The notes beneath the pieces were generated by a model. The model did not search any database and was not told the origin of the DNA. It worked only from the letters and a program-made list of their open reading frames with translations. A stretch of DNA of 10,033 nucleotides from Candidatus Shapirobacteria bacterium CG2_30_35_20 (lineage in GTDB: Bacteria > Patescibacteriota > Microgenomatia > UBA12405): positions 1 through 10,033 of the forward strand of contig MNZO01000036.1 in NCBI GenBank assembly GCA_001873665.1, given 5' to 3'. The position numbers and the translations under genes were made by a program. Shown one piece after another: positions 1 through 4,558 of this stretch (position 1 is the stretch's first letter; the number at the start of each line of letters is the position of its first letter).

Positions 1-1
1 C

Positions 2-241
2 AACGCCGGGGCCGACATAATTCATGGTCATCACCCCCATGTTTGGCAAAATTACGAAATTTACAAAGATAAACCAATTTTTTATTCTTTTGGTAATTTT
101 ATTTTTGATCAAAGCTGGTCATGGGAAACCTCACATTCCCAAATCGCCACCCTGACACTATTCAAAAACAAAATCGAAAACATAAAATTAGAACCTATCG
201 AAATAAAATTCAACTCCCAACCCAGGATTATAGACAATTAG
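2..241 (+). CDS. CapA/PgsA-like metallophosphatase-fold protein, C-terminal part
   Basis: The reading frame is open from the left edge and ends at TAG 239-241, giving 79 residues of a protein that begins outside the window. The motif GADIIHGHHPHVWQ, followed by KPIFYSFGNFIFDQ, is the classic C-terminal signature of the bacterial capsule-synthesis CapA family (PGA_cap domain), where the His-rich loop belongs to a calcineurin-like metal site. Family members act at the cell envelope, and some take part in poly-gamma-glutamate production, but many distant homologues have no proven substrate, so I do not assign a polymer. The last 30 residues are a variable tail. The 3' end overlaps the converging small gene at 228-434 by 14 bases. 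The family call is firm; the specific function is not. Confidence 0.88.
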   Translation, partial: NAGADIIHGHHPHVWQNYEIYKDKPIFYSFGNFIFDQSWSWETSHSQIATLTLFKNKIENIKLEPIEIKFNSQPRIIDN

Positions 242-434
242 GTTGGTAAAGTTTTTTGTCGTTAAGCTCAACTATTCCTACCCAGGTAAAAAATTGTTGT
301 GGGAAGGGGCGGATACGTGCACTTTTACACCCCTCCAAACTTTTTATCTGCTTATTTCCATTAATAACTAAAAACGCAATTAAACTAATTGTAATCACTG
401 CAATAATCGACCACCATTTGACATCAATTTCCAT
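228..434 (-). CDS. small single-pass membrane protein, unknown function
   Basis: This 68-residue frame follows the methyltransferase on the same strand after an 8-base gap. Residues 7-25 (WWSIIAVITISLIAFLVIN) form one hydrophobic segment behind a short acidic/basic N-terminus. The remaining 43 residues are soluble and contain two Cys (the second is the penultimate residue) and the stretch IRPFPQQFFTWVGIVEL. I do not recognise a family. A -10-like TAAAAT at 445-440 lies 5 bases before the ATG, so it may have its own leaderless transcript as well as readthrough from the methyltransferase. Its end overlaps capA tail-to-tail. An antisense frame of similar size (256-471, +) exists, but this strand is favoured by the operon position and the clear membrane segment. 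Existence of the gene is likely but unproven. Confidence 0.55.
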   Translation of the reverse strand: MEIDVKWWSIIAVITISLIAFLVINGNKQIKSLEGCKSARIRPFPQQFFTWVGIVELNDKKLYQPNCL

Positions 435-442
435 AAGCTATT

Positions 443-1213
443 TTAGCGAATACTGGCCACAATTGCCATAAACAGGGGAATCTCGGCTCGGCCTTTATCC
501 TCAATTTCTGCCTTAGATCCTGTCGATTTTTTGGGTGACACCCACTCTTCTATTTTTTCAATTACAAAGCCATTGTCAAATAAAACTTCACTGTAAAATG
601 ACAATGGGTAGTGATAACTATAACTCAATTCATTATTTTTTTTGTCAAAAGGCGAACTTTCAATGGGAATTTCTAGTGGTGTCATATAATTATCAACAAT
701 TCGATATTGTCGATCATTTTTTACTGTCCAATCTCCGTGTTTGGGTATTCGAAACGCCAGATGATTTAAAACTATTACCAATTTTCCATGTAAATTTAAC
801 ATTTCCCTGCAGTTTCGAATCACCACAAAAGGTTTTTTCATATTTTGCAGTGCCAAAATTATCGCTATTTTATCTGCCCGTTGATTTAAAATTGTATGAG
901 TTACGTCAATCGTAGTGTAACGATGTTTTAAATTTTTATCCAAACTTATGGCAGTTTTTATCATTTCCGGAGATACATCAAACCCAGCATATTCAATGTC
1001 TGAACTTATGGTGCGAGCCAATACTCCCTGCCCACATCCCAAATCAATTAATTTTTCCCCTGGTTTTAAATTTAGTAAACGTAAAACATTTGGTAGAATT
1101 ACTTCCCGATGATAAAAATGACCACTATCACCCACAATTTTTTGATACCACGGTGCCACTTTTTGCCAAGAAGTATTAGTTTTATTATTTTTACCCAAGT
1201 CTTTTTGCCACAT
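443..1213 (-). CDS. class I SAM-dependent methyltransferase
   Basis: The 256-residue protein has the Rossmann-type methyltransferase core. Motif I, LIDLGCGQGVLA (residues 55-66), binds SAM. FDVSPEMI (79-85) holds the acidic residue (Asp80) that usually contacts the ribose hydroxyls, and IAIILALQNM (117-125) stands at the motif IV position. The N-terminal WQKVAPWYQKIVGDSGHFYH and the C-terminal WVSPKKSTGSKA..EDKGR..IPLFM are conserved-looking family segments outside the core. The substrate cannot be told from sequence; small-molecule, lipid and protein targets are all possible. The ATG at 1213 has GGGAAG directly against it, too close for normal Shine-Dalgarno pairing, so the start is only moderately sure. 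It lies 33 bases after the stop of the superoxide dismutase relic and is followed by the small membrane protein. Confidence 0.85.
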   Translation of the reverse strand: MWQKDLGKNNKTNTSWQKVAPWYQKIVGDSGHFYHREVILPNVLRLLNLKPGEKLIDLGCGQGVLARTISSDIEYAGFDVSPEMIKTAISLDKNLKHRYTTIDVTHTILNQRADKIAIILALQNMKKPFVVIRNCREMLNLHGKLVIVLNHLAFRIPKHGDWTVKNDRQYRIVDNYMTPLEIPIESSPFDKKNNELSYSYHYPLSFYSEVLFDNGFVIEKIEEWVSPKKSTGSKAEIEDKGRAEIPLFMAIVASIR

Positions 1214-1246
1214 CTTCCCAGTTTACCATTTAGCCCACCGAAGTTC

Positions 1247-1360
1247 TCAAGAACGTAGGCGGCCATCCACCACTTCCCAATTAATTATTTTCCAAAAATT
1301 ATCTACGTATGACTTGCGGTCATTTAAATAATCCAAATAATAAGCATGTTCCCATATATT
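1247..1360 (-). pseudogene. C-terminal relic of Fe/Mn superoxide dismutase
   Basis: Reading 1360 to 1250 on the minus strand gives 37 residues beginning NIWEHAYYLDYLNDR and continuing SYVDNFWKIINWEVV, then TGA at 1249-1247. This is the C-terminus of iron/manganese superoxide dismutase: the signature D-x-W-E-H-A-Y-Y, the Y-V-x-x-F-W helix and the INW strand are all present. The N-terminal two thirds, including the first metal-binding His residues, is absent from the window. An in-frame TAG at 1372-1370 lies just upstream, and the higA stop is at 1381-1383. The metal-ligand Asp of the signature is Asn here (AAT), either by mutation or because homology stops at the breakpoint. The relic has no start codon of its own and is surely non-functional. 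The toxin-antitoxin pair abuts the break, so insertion or deletion at that spot is the likely cause. Confidence 0.87.
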
Positions 1361-1380
1361 ACTACCATTCTAGTAGTAGT

Positions 1381-1665
1381 TTAGATATTTGTCAAGTTAA
1401 TATTGACTTTCTTACCTAACGCACTCGCAATCTTTTCAATTAATCCCAAAGTTGGGTTGAAACTCATCGATTCCAATCTCGATAAAACCGATTGAGTTGT
1501 TTTAGCTTTCTTTGCCAATTGCCTTTGGTTGAGTTTTTGTTCAATTCGAGACTTTATTAATTGACGAGTCATTTGGTATTGGGCTTCGCTCTTTTCCCAT
1601 TCCTTTTTAAAACTTGGCTTTTTTAATTGCTGCTTTAAATAATCATCAAAATTTATTTTATTCAT
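1381..1665 (-). CDS. higA: HigA-type XRE-family antitoxin
   Basis: The 94-residue protein carries a helix-turn-helix_3 (XRE) domain at about residues 35-88. The segment NQRQLAKKAKTTQSVLSRLES has the usual Q-x-x-L-A-x-x-x-x-x-x-Q-S-x-x-S-R-x-E pattern, with TQSVLSRLES as the recognition helix. The basic N-terminal 35 residues probably contact the toxin. It follows the RelE-like toxin after 24 bases, the toxin-first order typical of HigBA. It would neutralise the toxin and repress the operon. The gene also has its own promoter: TTGACT (1700-1695), a 17-base spacer, TATCAT (1677-1672), then 6 bases to ATG, with a 20-base imperfect palindrome across spacer and -10. The family call is strong; HigA is the best name by gene order. 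Confidence 0.83.
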   Translation of the reverse strand: MNKINFDDYLKQQLKKPSFKKEWEKSEAQYQMTRQLIKSRIEQKLNQRQLAKKAKTTQSVLSRLESMSFNPTLGLIEKIASALGKKVNINLTNI

Positions 1666-1671
1666 ATTTTT

Positions 1672-1700
1672 ATGATACCTTATACGATATCAAAAGTCAA
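1672..1700 (-). promoter_or_regulatory. internal promoter of the antitoxin gene
   Basis: On the minus strand TTGACT (1700-1695, 5 of 6 to the -35 consensus) is followed by 17 bases and TATCAT (1677-1672, 5 of 6 to the -10 consensus). Counting 7 bases from the -10 box puts the start of transcription at 1665, the A of the higA ATG. The promoter covers the last codons and stop of the toxin gene. A separate antitoxin promoter would keep antitoxin in excess, a common arrangement in HigBA modules. Confidence 0.6.
1673..1692. promoter_or_regulatory. candidate operator palindrome for the HigA repressor
   Basis: TGATACCTTATACGATATCA agrees with its own reverse complement at 16 of 20 positions, with outer arms TGATA/TATCA perfect. 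It lies between the -35 and -10 boxes of the higA promoter and overlaps the -10, where a repressor would block polymerase. A related string (ATACCCTATGATAT, minus strand, 2053-2040) lies before the toxin gene. Binding by HigA is inference. Confidence 0.5.
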
Positions 1701-2031
1701 GATGGTGTATTCTACTCTCAGCGGTACGAATTTCATTTAATGGAGTTTTCTGTTTTTTCTTGTTAAAAATTTGAATGATATGAACATCTCTTTTATTTCC
1801 AATACAAAATACTCGAATATTATCCTTTCCTAAAATTCTTAATTCCCAAAAATTAGTTCCAGCTACCTTTTTAATATTCGGGATTCTGTATGATATTCCA
1901 AACTCACAAACATACATAAACTGTCGTAATATTTTCGATCTCAAACTATCACTACAGCTATCAAGAAATTCAGTGATTGGACAACTTCCACTTTTATCGG
2001 TATAAAAAACAATCTTGTAATCGCTAACCAC
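1690..2031 (-). CDS. higB: RelE/HigB-type toxin (Gp49-like)
   Basis: The 113-residue protein matches the phage Gp49-like / HigB branch of the RelE superfamily: an N-terminal strand YKIVFYTD, a helix with PITEFLDS, then VAGTNFWELRI (57-66), RVFCI (73-77) and the C-terminal FNKKKQKTPLNEI..AESR (89-108). The family acts as ribosome-dependent or free mRNA endonucleases; the basic KKKQK segment and the Arg in WELRI are in the places where active-site residues usually sit. The start is GTG at 2031; no better in-frame start lies upstream. A -10-like TATGAT (2047-2042) leaves a leader of only about 4 bases. The antitoxin follows after 24 bases. The length is normal, so the toxin is probably intact. 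Confidence 0.83.
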   Translation of the reverse strand: MVSDYKIVFYTDKSGSCPITEFLDSCSDSLRSKILRQFMYVCEFGISYRIPNIKKVAGTNFWELRILGKDNIRVFCIGNKRDVHIIQIFNKKKQKTPLNEIRTAESRIHHLDF

Positions 2032-2041
2032 AATTTAAAAT

Positions 2042-2047
2042 ATCATA
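2042..2047 (-). promoter_or_regulatory. possible -10 box before the toxin gene
   Basis: TATGAT (5 of 6 to consensus) stands 10 bases before the GTG at 2031, so transcription would begin near 2035. I see no good -35 at 16-18 bases. It overlaps the short inverted repeat CATA-CCC-TATG (2053-2043), which resembles half-sites of the palindrome at 1673-1692. Confidence 0.35.
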
Positions 2048-2108
2048 GGGTATGTAACTTTACAAAATACAGACTATTTTCGGTCACTAATGTAATATCT
2101 TAGGTAAA

Positions 2109-2453
2109 TTAAATCAAAACTTTCTCTATTAGTTGTTTCTTTGCATCATCCGATAATGTGTCTATCCTGTTGATAAAATCAGTCAAAGTCGTATTGGTAG
2201 CTTTCACCACAACACCACTATTTTCTTCAACCATGGTTTCAAGCAATTCAATTATTTTTTCTCTGTCATCCACATCGTAACTGGGGAGTTTATCCGAGAT
2301 TTTTTTATCAGTTAAAATTTCACTTTCAATATTTAATAATAACGATTGCATTAACAATCGAACAATCTCATCCCTTGCCGTGGTTTGTCGAGTAATATCC
2401 AAAATTATGTCAATTTTTTCAATATAAGATTTTAGAAATATATTATTGTTCAT
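2109..2453 (-). CDS. unknown 114-residue helical protein
   Basis: I do not recognise a family. The protein is acidic, predicted mostly alpha-helical and soluble, with no membrane segment and no cysteines. Heptad-like hydrophobic spacing runs through residues 6-45 (YIEKIDIILDI, EIVRLLMQSLLL) and again in 64-76 and 93-113 (FINRIDTL, KKQLIEKVLI), so helical bundling or binding to a partner is plausible. The ATG at 2453 follows the stop of the upstream gene (2457-2455) after a single base (TAAAATG), which implies one transcript and coupled translation. The partner is therefore likely the membrane protein at 2455-2883. The gap to the toxin gene is 77 bases and shows no obvious terminator. A structure- or profile-based search would be needed to go further. 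Confidence 0.7.
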   Translation of the reverse strand: MNNNIFLKSYIEKIDIILDITRQTTARDEIVRLLMQSLLLNIESEILTDKKISDKLPSYDVDDREKIIELLETMVEENSGVVVKATNTTLTDFINRIDTLSDDAKKQLIEKVLI

Positions 2454-2454
2454 T

Positions 2455-2883
2455 TTAATTGGTGTCTAATATTGGCGACAAGCCGACTACGGTACGACCT
2501 AAAACTACATGTGCACTCAAATATGACATTAGTCCCGTGGTCACCGAAAGCCTCTCTATTACTGACAGTTCTTTAACTGGCGCATTAACTGCTATTAAAT
2601 TCATTACCCCTTTTACAACTTCTACGTCAAATAATAATAAGCCAGCCAACACAGCTCCAGACATTATTTTCACAGGCAATTGTCGGTCATTATTGATAGC
2701 TTTATCGACTCTATCAAATGCCTTGTCCAATGTACTATTCGCTGCTCTCAGACATGAATTTAATTTTTCTGCACCCCGATCCAACCTTTCTCTTGACCAC
2801 GATGGTTGATCCAATGGAGCACAAAAATCTTTTACAAGCTTAATAACTCCCTTTGGTTTAATTGGTGCAATTGTTTCATTCAT
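2455..2883 (-). CDS. unknown 142-residue protein with C-terminal membrane segments
   Basis: I do not recognise a family. Residues 1-69 are soluble and charged, with a helical stretch (SRERLDRGAEKLNSCLRA, then TLDKAFDRVDKAINN). Residues 71-87 (VKIMSGAVLAGLLLFDV) and about 111-137 are hydrophobic and probably membrane-inserted. The open frame reaches back to a TTG at 2967, but I chose ATG 2883. A TTGACC-17-GATAAT promoter ends 6 bases before that ATG, and the longer version would leave only 2 bases between it and the divergent methionine aminopeptidase start. The gene is coupled by a 1-base gap to the 114-residue protein. Location beside a toxin-antitoxin pair suggests an accessory cassette, but nothing in the sequence shows what it does. 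Confidence 0.68.
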   Translation of the reverse strand: MNETIAPIKPKGVIKLVKDFCAPLDQPSWSRERLDRGAEKLNSCLRAANSTLDKAFDRVDKAINNDRQLPVKIMSGAVLAGLLLFDVEVVKGVMNLIAVNAPVKELSVIERLSVTTGLMSYLSAHVVLGRTVVGLSPILDTN

Positions 2884-2889
2884 AAAAGT

Positions 2890-2918
2890 ATTATCTCTCT
2901 CTCTCTGTAAAAGGTCAA
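2890..2918 (-). promoter_or_regulatory. near-consensus promoter, predicted leaderless, for the unknown cassette
   Basis: On the minus strand TTGACC (2918-2913, 5 of 6) is followed by exactly 17 bases, mostly AG repeats, and GATAAT (2895-2890, 5 of 6). Seven bases on from the -10 is 2883, the A of the ATG. This is the most canonical promoter in the window and it fixes the start of the 142-residue protein. Confidence 0.7.
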
Positions 2919-2934
2919 TCTTCATGTATTCGTA

Positions 2935-2950
2935 TGTGCTTCTGTGCTTC
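2935..2950 (+). repeat. tandem 8-base direct repeat before the methionine aminopeptidase promoter
   Basis: TGTGCTTC occurs twice with no gap, ending 8 bases before the TATAAT box of the map gene. It covers the place where a -35 hexamer would be, and no -35 consensus is visible there. It could be an activator or repressor site or chance; I cannot tell. Confidence 0.45.
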
Positions 2951-2958
2951 ATTTGCGC

Positions 2959-2964
2959 TATAAT
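2959..2964 (+). promoter_or_regulatory. perfect -10 box (TATAAT) 5 bases before the map start
   Basis: TATAAT is followed by CAAGC and then GTG at 2970. Transcription 6-7 bases after the box would begin at 2970-2971, leaving no leader. No good -35 is seen at 16-18 bases. Confidence 0.5.
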
Positions 2965-2969
2965 CAAGC

Positions 2970-3728
2970 GTGATCATTATCAAAAGTCAAAAACAAATTG
3001 AGGGGATTCGTGAGTCCTCAAAACTCGCAGCCCAAACTTTAGAATACGTTTCAAAATTTATCAAACCAGGTGTTAATACTGAAGAATTAAATTCGGTAGT
3101 CCACAAATATATTGTTGATCATGGGGCGATACCCGCCCCCTTAAATTACAATAAATTTCCCAAAAGTATTTGCACTTCAATTAACAATGTTGTCTGCCAT
3201 GGTATTCCCTCAATACACGATATTCTCAAAGAGGGTGACATTATCAATATTGACATCACCACTATTTTAAATGGTTGTTTTGGTGACACTTCCGCCACCT
3301 ATCCTGTCGGTAAAATTTCAAGTGAGGCAAATCAGCTTATCGATAAAACGCAACAGTCTATGATGTTGGCTATTAATTCCCTAAAACCCGGACTAAAACT
3401 AAACAATTGTGTCGGCAAAAATATTGAAAATTACCTCCGTCCTTTTGGTTTTGTCCCAGTCCGCGATCTTGGTGGTCACGGGGTTGGAGTTAAATTTCAC
3501 GAAGATCCCTTTGTTTATCATTTTGCTACCAAGCAAGGTGATGTTACCCTAAAACCCGGCATGACTTTTACCGTCGAGCCCATGATCAATGCTTCGCAAA
3601 ACTGGCATGTTACTTTTGATAAATCCGACGGTTGGACAGTCCGCACCCAAGATGGTTCTCTTTCCGCCCAATTCGAACATACAGTATTAATTACCAATAC
3701 CGGTTATGAAATATTAACTCAGCTATGA
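2970..3728 (+). CDS. map: methionine aminopeptidase, type I
   Basis: The 252-residue enzyme removes the N-terminal Met from nascent proteins in the cytoplasm. All five metal ligands are present: Asp95 and Asp106 (NIDITTILNGCFGDTS), His170 (GGHGVG), Glu203 (TVEPM) and Glu235 (QFEHT). His177 (FHEDP) and His78 (CHGIP) are the usual substrate-side histidines. There is no N-terminal zinc-finger or SH3-binding extension and no type II insert, so this is the compact type I form. The start is GTG at 2970; the opening MIIIKSQKQIEGIRESSKL matches the family N-terminus, and no Shine-Dalgarno sequence precedes it, while TATAAT lies 5 bases upstream. The stop overlaps the folD start by 4 bases (ATGA). The identification is firm. 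Confidence 0.96.
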   Translation: MIIIKSQKQIEGIRESSKLAAQTLEYVSKFIKPGVNTEELNSVVHKYIVDHGAIPAPLNYNKFPKSICTSINNVVCHGIPSIHDILKEGDIINIDITTILNGCFGDTSATYPVGKISSEANQLIDKTQQSMMLAINSLKPGLKLNNCVGKNIENYLRPFGFVPVRDLGGHGVGVKFHEDPFVYHFATKQGDVTLKPGMTFTVEPMINASQNWHVTFDKSDGWTVRTQDGSLSAQFEHTVLITNTGYEILTQL

Positions 3729-4501
3729 TTTTACTAGACGGCAAAACATTAGCCCAAAAAGTTCTTTCCGATCTTTCATTGGAAATTAGAAATTTGAAAT
3801 TAGAAATTAGATTAGACATTATTTTAGTGGGACGAGAAGAATCATCATTAAAATATGTTTCTTTAAAACAACAACGAGCCATTGAAGTAGGAATTGGCGG
3901 AAAACTCTGGCAATTATCATCAGATACCTCTGAATCAGAAATAATCAATTTAATTAATAAATTAAATAGCGATTCTTCCATTACTGGTTTTTTTATTCAA
4001 TTACCACTTCCTTCACAGATCAATAAAAATCTAATTTTAAATTCGATAAATCCCAACAAAGATGCTGATGGTCTGGTGGAAAATTCATCCACTACTCCAG
4101 CTGTTGTTCGAGGAATAATCCAATTATTAGATAAGTACAAATTAACTTTTATTGGCAAAAATGTAGTTATCGCCAATGATAGTCAATTAATTGGTCAACC
4201 TCTCAAAAAACATTTTGAAAATCGACATTCTTCAGTAATTTTGTGTAACAAATTTACTCAGAATTTAGGTAATATCACCAAAACTGCCAATCTCTTAATT
4301 TCTGCCACTGGTGTTAAAAATATTGTAACTGCGGATATGGTCAAGGAAAATGCTGTCGTTATTGATGTCTCTAGTGGTGATGTCGATTTTGAAAATGTTT
4401 CGCCAAAATGTTCTTATATTACCCCAACCTTTGGCGGTGTCGGCCCCATGACCGTCGCTTCCCTTCTTCAAAATACGGTTGATTTGCTAATTAATAAATA
4501 G
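3725..4501 (+). CDS. folD: bifunctional methylenetetrahydrofolate dehydrogenase/cyclohydrolase
   Basis: FolD interconverts 5,10-methylene-, methenyl- and 10-formyl-tetrahydrofolate, feeding purine and formyl-Met synthesis. The 258-residue protein has the catalytic Lys48 in LKYVSLKQQ, the QLPLP loop (92-96), NKDADGL (111-117), and the C-terminal TPTFGGVGPMT (233-243). The cofactor loop is divergent: the usual G-R/K-S before IVGxP reads IANDSQLIGQP (149-159), and the usual DVG reads DVS (214-216), so NADP versus NAD preference may be altered. Residues 19-31 (a run of LEIRNLKLEIRL) are encoded by a 14-base tandem repeat. Translation is coupled to map by the ATGA overlap. The call is firm, with some doubt over full dehydrogenase activity. 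Confidence 0.93.
   Translation: MILLDGKTLAQKVLSDLSLEIRNLKLEIRLDIILVGREESSLKYVSLKQQRAIEVGIGGKLWQLSSDTSESEIINLINKLNSDSSITGFFIQLPLPSQINKNLILNSINPNKDADGLVENSSTTPAVVRGIIQLLDKYKLTFIGKNVVIANDSQLIGQPLKKHFENRHSSVILCNKFTQNLGNITKTANLLISATGVKNIVTADMVKENAVVIDVSSGDVDFENVSPKCSYITPTFGGVGPMTVASLLQNTVDLLINK
3782..3809 (+). repeat. 14-base tandem repeat inside folD
   Basis: GAAATTAGAAATTT is followed immediately by GAAATTAGAAATTA, 13 of 14 identical, and then by a further partial ATTAGA. Since 14 is not a multiple of 3, the copies are read in different frames, yet both give Glu/Ile/Arg/Leu/Lys-rich helix. It falls in the N-terminal part of FolD between the first helix and the following strand. Confidence 0.7.
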
Positions 4502-4506
4502 TTTTC

Positions 4507-4558
4507 ACCTCGCCCTGTCAAGGGGAGGGTCCAAATTTCTTAATTTGGGGGAGGGGTT
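4507..4558. terminator. GC-rich stem-loop repeat (copy A) between convergent folD and vanW
   Basis: The element starts 6 bases after the folD stop and ends at the vanW stop. Stem 1: CCTC-(G)-CCC (4508-4515) pairs with GGGGAGG (4522-4528) round a 6-base loop. Stem 2: CCAAATT (4531-4537) pairs perfectly with AATTTGG (4542-4548) round TCTT. It ends GGAGGGGTT. The same design, with a different stem 2, occurs at 9545-9615, also between convergent genes, so a shared role as a two-way transcription stop is likely. A clear U-run directly after a stem is missing, so it is not a textbook intrinsic terminator. Confidence 0.65.

Noticed and set aside
256..915. Plus-strand frames at 256-471 and 535-915
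   Set aside because: They lie opposite the small membrane protein and the methyltransferase, have no family motifs and no start signals.
2459..2809. Plus-strand frame of 116 residues
   Set aside because: It mirrors the 142-residue minus-strand protein, which has a near-consensus promoter and a coupled downstream gene; the plus frame has neither.
1381..2883. The block as a transposon or integron cassette
   Set aside because: No transposase, integrase, terminal inverted repeats or target duplication could be found by eye; only the SOD break suggests insertion.
2896..2908. AG-repeat run in the 142-residue gene promoter as a Shine-Dalgarno or phase-variable tract
   Set aside because: Nearest purines are 12 or more bases from the ATG and the run fits the promoter spacer better; too short to argue phase variation from one sequence.
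3691..3981. Minus-strand frame across the map/folD junction
   Set aside because: It overlaps two well-identified enzymes and shows no family features.
4507..4558. Repeat copies as parts of a CRISPR array
   Set aside because: Copies are kilobases apart, GC-rich hairpins with no regular spacers, and no cas genes are in the window.
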